The notes beneath the pieces are model-generated. The model was not told the DNA's origin and searched no databases. It saw only the letters and a list, made by a program, of their open reading frames with translations. Positions 34,447 to 44,359 of a DNA stretch of 64,000 nucleotides are shown here, piece by piece; within the stretch, counting starts at the first letter, position 1, and each line of letters begins with the position of its first letter. The stretch is taken from NCBI GenBank assembly GCA_002692855.1, contig NZMJ01000012.1, positions 32,709 through 96,708 on the forward strand, written 5' to 3'. The stretch is from Maricaulis sp. Lineage in GTDB: Bacteria; Pseudomonadota; Alphaproteobacteria; Caulobacterales; Maricaulaceae. The translations under genes were made by a program, and so were the position numbers.

Positions 34447-37263
34447 ATGCGTCTAACGTTCAGCGAAGTTCGCGTTAGGGCTGCAAGGTTTGCAGATGAA
34501 TGGAAGGACGCATTCTACGAGAAAGGTGAAACTCAGCCATTCTATGAAGCGTTCTTCGATATATTCGGCGTCAAAAGGAGACGCGTCGCCAGTTACGAAG
34601 AACGTGTCGGGCTTCTGAACGATAAAAGCGGCTTTATCGATTTGTTTTGGCCTGGCGTATTGCTGGTCGAACAAAAAAGCGCCGGGCGGAATCTGGAGCG
34701 CGCGTATCAGCAAGCGCTTGGTTATTGTGATGGTCTAAAGGAGGGCCAGTTTCCGCGCTACGTTCTTGTATCTGACTTCCAAAACTTCGAACTTTTTGAT
34801 CTCGATTCTCGTGACCACTCGACGTTTTCGCTTTCTCAATTGCCCGAGAATGTCGAACGCTTCGGCTTTATCATGGGCGTCGAAAAACGATCGTTTCGAG
34901 ATCAGGACCCAGTCAATATTATCGCCTCCGAACTGCTAGGCAAACTGCATGATTCATTAAAGAATAACGGATACGATGGGCACAAATTGGAGCAATTTTT
35001 AGTACGACTTCTTTTCTGTTTGTTTGCTGATGACACAGGTATTTTTGAACCTCGAAATCACTTTGAGGACCTCCTTAAAGATTTTACGCGCGAAGATGGG
35101 GCGGATGTTGGCCCATTCCTCAGTACCGTTTTCGATATTTTGAATACTCCAGAAGAAAAGAGGCAAAAAAACACACCCGAAGAATTAAATCGTCTGCCCT
35201 ACGTGAATGGCGACCTCTTCTCGGAGGTGCTTCCCCCGCCCGCATTCACATCGAGCATGCGCGATTCCTTGTTGGAAATCAGCGCTTTTCACTGGGAAAA
35301 AATCAGCCCGGCAATCTTTGGTTCGTTGTTTCAATCCGTCATGAACGCCAAAGAGCGGCGGAAGAGCGGCGCTCACTATACGACTGAGAAGAACATCATG
35401 AAGGTGATCGGACCACTCTTCATGGACGAGCTTCGAGCAGAGTTTGATCGCCTTTGCGGCCTCAGAGTCGGCAAACGGCAAAGACTTCGTACATTCCACG
35501 ATAAAATATCGAGTTTGAAATTTTTCGATCCGGCATGTGGATGCGGAAACTTTTTGGTGATCGCGTACCGGGAGCTTCGTGCGCTAGAACTGGATGTGCT
35601 GAAGGCTCTCATCGAGGCCGAAAGTGGCGAAGCCCAAACCCGCGTAGAATTACTGGATCTCAATCAGCTGTCGCGCGTTAACGTTGATCAGTTTTATGGC
35701 ATTGAAATCGCTGAATTTCCAGCCCGCATAGCGGAGACGGCTATGTGGATGATGGACCACATAATGAACAATGCACTTTCTCAGGCCTTTGGTCAGGTTT
35801 ACGCGCGAATTCCTTTGAAGAAATCACCTACTATCCGGCAGGCGGACGCGTTGGAAGTAGATTGGAACGAAGTAATAGACTCAAAAATATGTAGTTATGT
35901 ATTTGGGAACCCACCATTCATTGGAGCCAAACTACAAAGCACCGAACAGCGCGCACAAATTCACAGAATTGCGAATCTGGGCAAATCTGGGGGGACTTTG
36001 GATTACGTATGCGGATGGTTCGTGAAAGCGGGTGACTATATAAATTCTGGTACAGCTAAAGGAATCGCTTTTGTTGCAACGAACTCTATTACACAAGGAG
36101 AACAAGTTGCTCAATTATGGCCAATTCTTTTTGATCGTCACAAGCTCGAAATCAGTTTCGCTCATCGAACTTTCTCGTGGGGCTCTGACGCACGCGGCAA
36201 AGCGCACGTACACGTCGTAATCATCGGTTTGATGAAGCGGACGGACGTTCCCTCGTCACGTAGACTGTTCTCATACAACAATGTGGACGGGGAGCCCCAC
36301 GCGAGTTCACACAAGGCTATCTCTGCCAACCTTTTTGATGTCTCAAATGTCCAAGATCCACATTTGACAGTGCGAGAGATCAGTCGCCCGCTTTGTGACA
36401 TTCCGAAGATTCGGATCGGGTCAAAGCCAATCGATGGCGGCCACTTCATCCTCTCTGACGATCAGAGAGTCGACCTGTTGCGCGAGGAACCCCAAGCAAG
36501 CAAATGGATCCGACCCTTCGTAGGTGCCGAAAACTTTCTACATAACGAATGGCGCTGGATTCTTGCGCTTCACGACATTTCACCGAGCGAACTAAAGTCG
36601 TTACCGCGCGTCATGAGTCGAGTTGAAAAGGTTAAGGACTTTCGACTGAGCCGCGACAGCCAACAAACGAAAGATTTAGCGGCAACGCCTACGGTCTATC
36701 ATGTGAACATCGTGCCGACAGAACCCTTTCTTGTGATCCCCCGACATACATCTGAGCGCCGAGAATATGTTCCATTTGGTTGGCTAGAGCCCCCGGCGAT
36801 ACCGGGCGATTCGGCTCTGGTGTTACTTGAAGCGAGTCCGATGCATTTTGCCATTCTAACGAGCGCTATGCATATGGCCTGGCTTCGAGAGATTGGCGGG
36901 CGACTTAAAAGTGACTATCGCTATTCTGCGGGCTTAGTTTATAATAACTTTCCTTGGCCGGATCTTAAAAAAAGAGACAAAGAGAGGTTATACCAATCGG
37001 GTGAAGCTATTATTAGGTCCCGTGAAAAATATCCAAGTTCAACATTAGCGGAACTTTACGACGCGATTGCGATGCCCACCGAATTGAAAAAAGCACACCA
37101 GATGAATGATCGTCTGGTCGATAAACTTTACCGCTCTCAAAAGTTTGCGTCCGACCGAGAGCGTGTCGAACATCTTTTTCAACGCTACGAGCGGCTACTC
37201 ACTCCGTTTCTGGTCGCTACGAAAGGCAAGCGGGGTCCAAAGGCCTCCGCCAAGCGGGCGTAG
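34447..37263 (+). CDS. MmeI-type (type IIL) single-chain restriction-modification enzyme
   Basis: A 938-residue fusion enzyme. The N-terminal nuclease has Asp65-x9-Glu75-Gln-Lys77 (IDLFWPGVLLVEQK), the exact D-x9-ExK spacing of MmeI. A helical connector follows, then an N6-adenine methyltransferase: GAHYT (308-312, motif X), FFDPACGCGNF (359-369, SAM motif I) and GNPPFIGA (487-494, motif IV). The rest contains the target-recognition region and a C-terminal helical domain ending in a basic tail. The family cuts about 20 bp from its recognition site and protects host DNA by one-strand methylation. GGAGG lies 7 nt before the ATG. All catalytic motifs are intact. Codon use is clearly AT-richer than the neighbours, signalling horizontal transfer. 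No separate methylase is needed. Confidence 0.92.
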   Translation: MRLTFSEVRVRAARFADEWKDAFYEKGETQPFYEAFFDIFGVKRRRVASYEERVGLLNDKSGFIDLFWPGVLLVEQKSAGRNLERAYQQALGYCDGLKEGQFPRYVLVSDFQNFELFDLDSRDHSTFSLSQLPENVERFGFIMGVEKRSFRDQDPVNIIASELLGKLHDSLKNNGYDGHKLEQFLVRLLFCLFADDTGIFEPRNHFEDLLKDFTREDGADVGPFLSTVFDILNTPEEKRQKNTPEELNRLPYVNGDLFSEVLPPPAFTSSMRDSLLEISAFHWEKISPAIFGSLFQSVMNAKERRKSGAHYTTEKNIMKVIGPLFMDELRAEFDRLCGLRVGKRQRLRTFHDKISSLKFFDPACGCGNFLVIAYRELRALELDVLKALIEAESGEAQTRVELLDLNQLSRVNVDQFYGIEIAEFPARIAETAMWMMDHIMNNALSQAFGQVYARIPLKKSPTIRQADALEVDWNEVIDSKICSYVFGNPPFIGAKLQSTEQRAQIHRIANLGKSGGTLDYVCGWFVKAGDYINSGTAKGIAFVATNSITQGEQVAQLWPILFDRHKLEISFAHRTFSWGSDARGKAHVHVVIIGLMKRTDVPSSRRLFSYNNVDGEPHASSHKAISANLFDVSNVQDPHLTVREISRPLCDIPKIRIGSKPIDGGHFILSDDQRVDLLREEPQASKWIRPFVGAENFLHNEWRWILALHDISPSELKSLPRVMSRVEKVKDFRLSRDSQQTKDLAATPTVYHVNIVPTEPFLVIPRHTSERREYVPFGWLEPPAIPGDSALVLLEASPMHFAILTSAMHMAWLREIGGRLKSDYRYSAGLVYNNFPWPDLKKRDKERLYQSGEAIIRSREKYPSSTLAELYDAIAMPTELKKAHQMNDRLVDKLYRSQKFASDRERVEHLFQRYERLLTPFLVATKGKRGPKASAKRA

Positions 37264-37341
37264 TCTGCCAGCCCCAATCCTTGCCGCTTCCGCCGCCCAT
37301 GCTAGCTTTCCGGGAAAGAAAAAACGCTCGGGGAGTGAGCC

Positions 37342-39801
37342 ATGCCGATCGGTACTTTGAAGTCCGCCCTGATGGCGGGCAGTTTCGCGTCCGTCCTGAT
37401 CGCCGCCGGCGCCGTTGCGCAGGAGGCTGAGGGCGCGCCCATCGTCCAGCCCGGCGCGCCCGGTCAGGCGGCACGCACGCTGACGGCCGAGGAAGCATCG
37501 GCCGTCGCGGACAACCGCTTCTCGGCGGATGACGTCACCTTCATGCAGAACATGATCGTCCACCACTATCAGGCCGTCGAAATGACGGCGCTGGTCGAGG
37601 ATCGCACCAACAACACCGACATTGTCACGGCAGCCGGGCGGATTGACGCTTCGCAGGACGACGAGATCGCCTTCATGCAGTCCTGGCTGACCGATCGCGG
37701 TCAGGATGCGCCCGACCCCGCCAACGCTCATGACGCCCATGCCGATGGCCACGCAATGCACGGCGATCACGCCATGATGGACGGGATGGCGACGCCCGAG
37801 CAGATGGCCGAACTGGCGAGTCTTGAAGGACCGGCCTTCGACCGGCTCTTCCTGGAGCTGATGATCGAGCATCACGAAGGTGCCGTGACCATGGTCGACG
37901 AGCTCCTGTCACGCTCGGGTTCGGCCTACGACCCGGTGCTCTACGAGTTTGTCGGCGACGTGAAATCCGAACAGGAGGCCGAGATCCGGCGCATGAGCGC
38001 GCTTTTCCGCGACCTGTCCGAGGATCCGCGCTCGACCCTGACCCCCGGCTTCCGTGACGCTGGCGAGGCCATTTCCAACATGGTGCTGGTCGCCAGCCTG
38101 CCCAAGCCCACGGGCTTCTTTGATCCGGCCAACCCGTCCGGCCTTCCGCCCGAGCGTGAAGCGGACGAGGACGCCGACGAGGACGAAGCCGAGGTGGCCG
38201 CCGACGGCGAGGAAACGCCGCGCCGCCGTTTCGGCGAACGCTCACCCTTTCTCAGCTTCTCGAACACCGACATGGCGTTTTCCGGCAGCCTGATGGCGGT
38301 CGGCAATTATCACGGCGTCAATCTCTATCGCCTCGGCGGTGCCGAGCCCGAACTGATCTCCTCCATCGTCTGCCCGGGCGGGCAGGGCGATGTCTCCATC
38401 GTCGGGGATCTGATGATCATGTCGGTCGAACAGACACGCGGCCGCGTCGATTGCGGCCTTCAGGGCATCAGCGAGGATGTCAGTCCTGACCGGTTCCGCG
38501 GCATCCGCATCTTCGACATTTCTGACCCCTTGGCGCCCGTCCAGGTCGGTCAGGTCCAGACCTGCCGTGGTTCGCACACGCATTCCGTTGTGTCGGGTCC
38601 GGACCCGGACGGCGTGATCGTGGTCTATAATTCCGGCACCTCTTCGGTGCGCGACGAGGAAGAACTCGCCGGCTGTATCGGTGAAACCGCCGGTGACAAT
38701 CGCACCGCCCTGTTCCGCATCGACGTGATCGAAATCCCTGTGGCCGACCCGTCACAAGCGCGCATCGTCGACAGCCCGGCCGTCTTCGCCGATGACGAGA
38801 CCGGCGCGATTGCCGGCCTGTGGACCGGCGGCGATCATGGCGATGGCACGCAGTCGACCAGCCGGACGGACGAATGCCACGACATCACTGTCTTCCCGTC
38901 ATTGAATCTTGCCGCCGGCGCATGCTCCGGCAATGGCATCATCATGGACATTTCCGACCCGCGCGCCCCGCGCCGGATCGATGCAGTCTCCGATGACGGT
39001 TTTGCCTACTGGCACTCGGCGACCTTCAACAATGATGGCACGACTGTCCTCTTCACCGACGAGTGGGGCGGTGGCGGACGTGCGCGCTGCCGCGCCCAGG
39101 ACCCCCGCAACTGGGGCGCCAACGCGTTTTACGACATCGTCGATGGCGAACTGGTCTTCCGCAGCCACTACAAGCTGCCTGCCGTTCAGACCGACGAGGA
39201 AAACTGCGTCGCCCATAACGGCTCCATCGTCCCGGTTCCGGGCCGGGATATCTTCGTCCAAGCCTGGTATCAGGGCGGCCTGACGCTGATCGACTTCACG
39301 GACACGTCGAACCCGGTCGAAATCGGCTATTTCGACCGTGGACCGGTCAGCAGCGACACCATCGTCACCGGCGGATTCTGGTCGTCCTACTGGTTTGACG
39401 GGCGTATCTACGCGACCGAGATCGTGCGCGGTCTCGACGTGTTCGAACTCGCCCCGAGTGAATATCTGTCGGAGAACGAGATCGCCGCCGCCCGCCTCGC
39501 CGATCAGGGCGGCACTTTCAACCCGCAGCAGCAAAATCCGGTCACCTGGCCCGACCACCCGGTTGTCGCGCTGGCCTATCTCGACCAGCTGAACCGGTCG
39601 GATGCCCTGCCCGAAACCCTTGCTGCCGGCATTGCCGAGGCCCTCGGACGGGCCGCCGAGGTCGACGGCGAGAATGCGGAACTGGCCAGTGAGCTGGTCG
39701 CCTTTGCTTCGTCACTGCCCGAGTCCGACGATCCGGTGATTTCCGGGCGGATCGACGCGCTCTGGTCGGCCATGATGGGCGTGTCAGAGGGGTTAAGGTG
39801 A
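37342..39801 (+). CDS. secreted protein with DUF305 domain(s) and LVIVD-type propeller
   Basis: An 819-residue exported protein (signal peptide to about AVAQ27). Residues 60-230 are a DUF305 region with two His/Met motifs, FMQNMIVHHYQAVEM (67-81) and LELMIEHHEGAVTM (171-184), joined by a linker crowded with His, Met and Asp (HDAHADGHAMHGDHAMMDG). Residues about 310-700 form propeller-like LVIVD repeats: FRGIRIFDISDPLAPVQVG, GIIMDISDPRAPRRI, LTLIDFTDTSNPVEIGYF. Known DUF305 proteins such as CopM bind copper. The acidic linker (DEDADEDEAE) separates the halves. A periplasmic or surface metal-handling role is inferred. It restarts the high-G+C backbone 78 bp after the insertion. Confidence 0.85.
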   Translation: MPIGTLKSALMAGSFASVLIAAGAVAQEAEGAPIVQPGAPGQAARTLTAEEASAVADNRFSADDVTFMQNMIVHHYQAVEMTALVEDRTNNTDIVTAAGRIDASQDDEIAFMQSWLTDRGQDAPDPANAHDAHADGHAMHGDHAMMDGMATPEQMAELASLEGPAFDRLFLELMIEHHEGAVTMVDELLSRSGSAYDPVLYEFVGDVKSEQEAEIRRMSALFRDLSEDPRSTLTPGFRDAGEAISNMVLVASLPKPTGFFDPANPSGLPPEREADEDADEDEAEVAADGEETPRRRFGERSPFLSFSNTDMAFSGSLMAVGNYHGVNLYRLGGAEPELISSIVCPGGQGDVSIVGDLMIMSVEQTRGRVDCGLQGISEDVSPDRFRGIRIFDISDPLAPVQVGQVQTCRGSHTHSVVSGPDPDGVIVVYNSGTSSVRDEEELAGCIGETAGDNRTALFRIDVIEIPVADPSQARIVDSPAVFADDETGAIAGLWTGGDHGDGTQSTSRTDECHDITVFPSLNLAAGACSGNGIIMDISDPRAPRRIDAVSDDGFAYWHSATFNNDGTTVLFTDEWGGGGRARCRAQDPRNWGANAFYDIVDGELVFRSHYKLPAVQTDEENCVAHNGSIVPVPGRDIFVQAWYQGGLTLIDFTDTSNPVEIGYFDRGPVSSDTIVTGGFWSSYWFDGRIYATEIVRGLDVFELAPSEYLSENEIAAARLADQGGTFNPQQQNPVTWPDHPVVALAYLDQLNRSDALPETLAAGIAEALGRAAEVDGENAELASELVAFASSLPESDDPVISGRIDALWSAMMGVSEGLR

Positions 39802-39871
39802 GTGAGGATTAAACCAGCTTCAGTTTTCGTCGAATCCGCGAACGATCTCGTTTGCAAACGTCGCAAGCGGC

Positions 39872-40684
39872 TTAGCCCAGCGTGATCTCGCGGGCTTCGA
39901 TGGTGACGCCGCCGAAGCCCGCGCGCGTATGCGCGCGCACCGGGATGTAGGCCGCCCCGTTGTCGAAAGACGCCACCCACAGGCGCAACGGATGGCGGGT
40001 CTCGCCCGGCTCGGGCCAGTCCTCGGGATCATATCCCGAGATGGGTTCGTAATAGGCGTCGCAGACCAGCGCTTCGCCGGACCAGCCGGGGGTGCGGATC
40101 GCTTCGGTCCCGACCGCGGTCAGGTTCAGATTGTAGCGCTGCTTGCCGTCAAATACGGGCAGGCTGCCGCTGCACGGCTCGCCGCGCCCGGCGGCCAGGG
40201 ATTGCGACAGGAACAGGACGGCGGTCATCGGATCAATCGTACCGGTGCGATCAGCTTCGCTGGCGGGCGGCTGACCCAGGGACGAGAAGGGGGGCTCGAC
40301 GTCCGAACGGGCAATGCCGCCGGCAAAGCCGACCTCGACCGTCCGGCGCTTGCGCCCTGTGCGTTCGACATGGCCATAGCGGTCGGGGCGCGGTCCGCCG
40401 GGGGACAGCCTGCCTTCGACATCGCTGTCGATATCAAAGTCGGTGAACAGTGCGGCGAGGCCCGCCGCCTCGACATGGGCGCGGGCCGAATACCGATTGC
40501 CCGCAATCTCGGCCTCGACATCGATCCGCCCGACCCGGAATACCAGGACGGAGGTCGTGTAGGTGGCCGACAGGCGCAGCGTGCCCGGATCGGCGGGGAC
40601 GGCCGCACCGTCGCCGCCCGCGCCCGCCGTCCAGCCGAGCGCCAGTGACACGGCGACGGCTGAAAGAGCGGTGCGGGCGGTCAT
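39872..40684 (-). CDS. DUF3108 family periplasmic protein
   Basis: A 270-residue precursor with a signal peptide (cleavage near AGAGG). The DUF3108 core: TYTTSVLVFRVGRIDVEAEI, GLAALFTDFDIDSDVEG, a VDPMTAVLFLSQSL-like stretch and the C-terminal PLRLWVASFDNGAAYIPVRAHTRAGFGGVTIEAREI. Members are predicted beta-rich lipocalin-like outer-membrane/periplasmic proteins with no known role. It lies 12 bp downstream of the PD40-amidohydrolase gene on the same strand, so co-transcription is likely. Confidence 0.82.
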   Translation of the reverse strand: MTARTALSAVAVSLALGWTAGAGGDGAAVPADPGTLRLSATYTTSVLVFRVGRIDVEAEIAGNRYSARAHVEAAGLAALFTDFDIDSDVEGRLSPGGPRPDRYGHVERTGRKRRTVEVGFAGGIARSDVEPPFSSLGQPPASEADRTGTIDPMTAVLFLSQSLAAGRGEPCSGSLPVFDGKQRYNLNLTAVGTEAIRTPGWSGEALVCDAYYEPISGYDPEDWPEPGETRHPLRLWVASFDNGAAYIPVRAHTRAGFGGVTIEAREITLG

Positions 40685-40696
40685 GACAGCTTCGGA

Positions 40697-43600
40697 CTAT
40701 TCCCAGAAATACGGCGAACGTTCGGCATCGCCGGTCACGACCTCATTCATCGTGATCGGGTCATACATGCGCCCGTTGATCATCACGTATTCGATGTCGT
40801 CCGTATTGCCGATGTCGTCGAGCGGATTGGCGGTCAACACCACCAGGTCCGCCAGCATTCCCGGTTCCAGCCGTCCGATATCGGCCTCGAAGCCGAGGAA
40901 ACGCGCCGGCGTCACGGTCGCGGCCTGAAGCGCCTGTAGCGGCGTCCAGCCGCCCCGCACGAAGGACCACATTTCCCAATGGGCCGCGAGACCCTCGCGC
41001 TGGCCGTGGGCACCGATCGAGATCATCACGCCGGCATCGGCCAGTTCACGGGCCACGGCGGCGGCATCATCATCGACATAATCCTCTTCCGGTCCGGTGG
41101 TCCGGCGCACGGTCTGGGATTGCAGGATCTGCGGCGGAACGTGCTGCGACAGGATCGGATGACGCCAGACGTCCATGGCCTGCGTCCAGTAGGGATCGGC
41201 AGCCATGCCGCCATAGGTCACGACCAGCGTCGGGACATTGGCGACTTCGGTCTGGGACCACATCTGGATCACGTCGTCATAGATGCGCGCGGTCGGGATG
41301 TTGTGCTCCACCGAGGTGTTGCCATCGGCCACCAGCGCCATGTCCATGTGATAATTCGACCCGCCTTCGGCGACGACGGCGAGCCCTGCCTCGATGGCGG
41401 CAGCGACGACCTGCTGACGCTGGTCGCGGCGCGGCTGGTTGTAGTTCTTGATCGAATGCGCGCCCTGCGCCTGCAGGCGGAAGACGTGCTGGCGGGCGTC
41501 GTCGATATCGTCGATCGAGGCGAAGACCGATGCGGCGCGCGCGCCGTAGACGATCTCGCCGGTCGAGAACAGGCGCGGCGCCAGATAGCCGCCCGCGCGC
41601 TGCATTTCACCGGCGGCGAAGATCTGGCTGGCCGCATTGGACGGGTCATGGATCGTGGTCACACCGAAGGCGAGGTGCGCGATCGACGACCAGTTCTGCT
41701 GCGGGATCAGGTCATTCGTGCCCTGGGGGCCGTGGGCATGGGCGTCGATATAGCCCGGAACGATGGTCCGTCCTTCGGCATCAATCGTCTGCGCACCGGC
41801 CGGAATCTCGACCGTATCGGCAGCGCCAACGGCCAGGATCCGGTTGTTCTCGATCACGATGGTGCCGTTCTCGATCACCCCGCCCTCGTCATCGGACATG
41901 GTGATGATCCGCGCCCCGGTCAGGGCGACAACACCCGCAGGCCGGTCTGCCGTGACGGTCATCGACAGCGAGACGCCGGTTTCCGGCGGCGTGAAGGTGA
42001 AGGCATCCTCGCCCTCGCGCCGTGGCCGGTCCGCGAACATGTCGCGCGTGTGTGCGGTGAACAGCGTCGGTCCCATCGTCCAGTTCAGGCGCGTGCCATC
42101 CTGCGACCAATGGTAATAGGTCGCGCCATTGCCGCTGACCTCGGTGACCGGAACGCCATTGCCTCCGGACGTTGCCGACAGGTTTTGCGGGCCGGGCGTC
42201 ATCGGCATCACATAGACATCGTAATTCTGGCGGAAGGCGAGGTGGCGCCCATCGGGAGCGACCTCGAACCGTGTCGCCATCTCGCCGGTCGCATGGGTCC
42301 GCTCGCGCTGACCGTCGAGATCGACGCTGACCAGCGTCTGCGACCCGCTTTCCGAACGGGTCATGAAGACACGGTCATTGGAGGCCCCGAAATGCGGCGA
42401 TGAGCCGTTGTCGGTGACGCGGTTCATCGTGCCGCCGGCAACCGGGATCGTGTAAACCCCGTGCGACTCCGACCAGTTGGGGCTCGTCAGATAGCCGCCT
42501 TCTTCCTTCTCAAACACCAGCGTCTGACCGTCAGGCGAGAAGCGCGGGCGGAAATAATGACCGCGCTCGGAGGTCACGGCGCGCTCATTGCGGCCATTGG
42601 CTCCGATCGTCCGGATCGTGCCCAGACCGTCATCGGTCCAGGTCACGAAGGCCAGCGTGCGGCCATCGGGCGACCAGGTCGGGAACAACTCGCGGCGATC
42701 CTCGTCCGAGCGTGTCAGGCGCTGCGGCGTGCCGCCTCCGGCATCCATGACATAGAGCCGCCCGAGCGATTCAAACACAACCTGTCCGCCGTTCGGGGAC
42801 ACGACCGCGAAGCGCGGCATGCGGGTCTGGAAGGTCGCCGGTGCGACCTCGACCTGCGGCCGGGGCGGGTCGATCACCGCGCGGGTGTCGTTGACCTGGA
42901 AGGGGATGGTCTGCGCCTCGCCGCCGTCCACGCCGATGCGGTGGATCTGGCCGCCTGCCCAGAACACGATGCCCGAGGAATCCGGCATCCAGTCCATGTT
43001 CGGGTAAAGACCCGTCACGCCCCATGTCTCCATCATGTCGGGATCGAGGTCGTCATAGATGCGGCGTTCCTCGCCGGAACCGAGATCCTTCAGCCACAGC
43101 CCGTGCATCTGGCGGTCCTGTCCCGGCTCGCCCGAGCGCCAGCGGCGCACGAAAGCCATGTAGCGGCCATCCGGGGACGGCGCCGGACGCACGGCACCGC
43201 CGGCACCTGAAACCGCCGTTTCGATCTCGCCGGTTTCCAGCTCGTAGCGCAGGATGTTGAACAGGTCGGTGTTGGAATCCTGCGCATAGATGAAGGTGTT
43301 ACCCGGCGTTACATTCTGCGTGTAATAGACATAGCGCCCGTCGGGGGAGAAGACCGGCTCGCCCAGCTCCTTCTGGAATTGTTCGCTTGGCCGTTCGACC
43401 AGGCGCACGCCTGAGCCCCCCGACACGTGATACATCCAGATTTCGCCTGTCCCCGCCGAACGGGTCGTCGTGAAATGCTTGCGCGCGGCAATGTACTGGC
43501 CGTCAGGCGACCAGGCCGGATTGTTCAACAGGCGGAAGGTCTCGTTCGACACCTGGATCCGGTCCGATCCGTCCGGGTTCATGATCCACAGATTGTCACC

Positions 43601-43966
43601 GCCGCCGCGGTCGGAAATGAACGCGATGCGCGAGCCGTCTGGCGAAAAGCGCGGCTGGATCTCCCAAGGCAGGCCGGATGAAATCTGCGTCGCCGGACCG
43701 CCGGTGATCGGCATGGTGTAGATGTCGCCCAGAAGGTCAAAGGCGATGGTCTGCCCGTCGGGGCTGACATCCAGGCTCATCCACGTGCCTTCACTGACGC
43801 TGATCGTGACGTCCCGCGTCGGCAGGGGCGGATTGGCGACATCCCATCCGGTCGCTTCGGCAGCAGCTTCGGCCTCGGCCTCCGGTGCCGGAGCCGTGGT
43901 GTCCTGGGCCAGCGCGGACGCGTGAATGAGCGCCGCCAGCGAAACGGCGGTGAGATAGCGTGTCAT
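40697..43966 (-). CDS. secreted PD40 (TolB-like) propeller / amidohydrolase fusion protein
   Basis: A 1089-residue precursor with signal peptide. Residues about 60-600 hold many WSPDG/FSPDG-type PD40 repeats (SPDGQTIAFDLLGDIY, SPDGSRIAFISDRGG). Residues about 690-1080 are a metal-dependent amidohydrolase with the ligand motif IDAHAHG near 740-746, NTSVEHNIPTA and GAHGQREGLAAHWEMW. This combination occurs in secreted dipeptidase/prolidase-like enzymes of proteobacteria. The substrate is probably a peptide or amide in the periplasm; that is inference. It is divergent from the small secreted-protein gene at 44079. Confidence 0.9.
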   Translation of the reverse strand: MTRYLTAVSLAALIHASALAQDTTAPAPEAEAEAAAEATGWDVANPPLPTRDVTISVSEGTWMSLDVSPDGQTIAFDLLGDIYTMPITGGPATQISSGLPWEIQPRFSPDGSRIAFISDRGGGDNLWIMNPDGSDRIQVSNETFRLLNNPAWSPDGQYIAARKHFTTTRSAGTGEIWMYHVSGGSGVRLVERPSEQFQKELGEPVFSPDGRYVYYTQNVTPGNTFIYAQDSNTDLFNILRYELETGEIETAVSGAGGAVRPAPSPDGRYMAFVRRWRSGEPGQDRQMHGLWLKDLGSGEERRIYDDLDPDMMETWGVTGLYPNMDWMPDSSGIVFWAGGQIHRIGVDGGEAQTIPFQVNDTRAVIDPPRPQVEVAPATFQTRMPRFAVVSPNGGQVVFESLGRLYVMDAGGGTPQRLTRSDEDRRELFPTWSPDGRTLAFVTWTDDGLGTIRTIGANGRNERAVTSERGHYFRPRFSPDGQTLVFEKEEGGYLTSPNWSESHGVYTIPVAGGTMNRVTDNGSSPHFGASNDRVFMTRSESGSQTLVSVDLDGQRERTHATGEMATRFEVAPDGRHLAFRQNYDVYVMPMTPGPQNLSATSGGNGVPVTEVSGNGATYYHWSQDGTRLNWTMGPTLFTAHTRDMFADRPRREGEDAFTFTPPETGVSLSMTVTADRPAGVVALTGARIITMSDDEGGVIENGTIVIENNRILAVGAADTVEIPAGAQTIDAEGRTIVPGYIDAHAHGPQGTNDLIPQQNWSSIAHLAFGVTTIHDPSNAASQIFAAGEMQRAGGYLAPRLFSTGEIVYGARAASVFASIDDIDDARQHVFRLQAQGAHSIKNYNQPRRDQRQQVVAAAIEAGLAVVAEGGSNYHMDMALVADGNTSVEHNIPTARIYDDVIQMWSQTEVANVPTLVVTYGGMAADPYWTQAMDVWRHPILSQHVPPQILQSQTVRRTTGPEEDYVDDDAAAVARELADAGVMISIGAHGQREGLAAHWEMWSFVRGGWTPLQALQAATVTPARFLGFEADIGRLEPGMLADLVVLTANPLDDIGNTDDIEYVMINGRMYDPITMNEVVTGDAERSPYFWE

Positions 43967-44078
43967 GGAAATCCTCCCCGGAATTCGTGTTTTCGGGGCG
44001 CACGCTATGGGCCAGCCTTGACTGAATCACATGAACATCCTGTAATGATCCCGATCAAACCACTGGGGAGGGGATTTG

Positions 44079-44294
44079 ATGAAAGCCGCATTGGGCGCAA
44101 TCGCCGTGCTTGCACTGGGCGCCAGCGTGGGTGTCTGCCCCGCGCATCTGCGCGCGCAGGCCGCCGAGACCCTTCAGATCCCTGACGAGGCCCGCACCGA
44201 GATTGCGCGGCAGATCGACGTCTTCCTCGACGTCATGAGCCCGGAAAGGCCTGACTTTTCCGAAGACGAGCGGCCCGACCTAACAGAGTTGTAA
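44079..44294 (+). CDS. small secreted protein, unknown
   Basis: A 71-residue precursor with a signal peptide (MKAALGAIAVLALGASVG, cleavage near LRAQA). The short mature part is acidic (ARTEIARQIDVFLDVMSPERPDFSEDERPDLTEL). GGGGAGGGG lies upstream of ATG 44079; a TTG codon precedes it directly. No family is recognised. It is divergent from the amidohydrolase and 65 bp before the DUF6445 gene. Confidence 0.6.
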   Translation: MKAALGAIAVLALGASVGVCPAHLRAQAAETLQIPDEARTEIARQIDVFLDVMSPERPDFSEDERPDLTEL

Positions 44295-44359
44295 ACTGAC
44301 GCCGACAGGAAGCTGCGGTAGGCGTTTCGAGGTCTTTTGACCTGCGGGAGCGGCTAGGA

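Noticed and set aside
33938..37341. A complete integrative element with an att site at tRNA-Gly
   Set aside because: No integrase, no excision genes and no second copy of the tRNA 3' end near the right border, so only an insertion of unknown mechanism is claimed.
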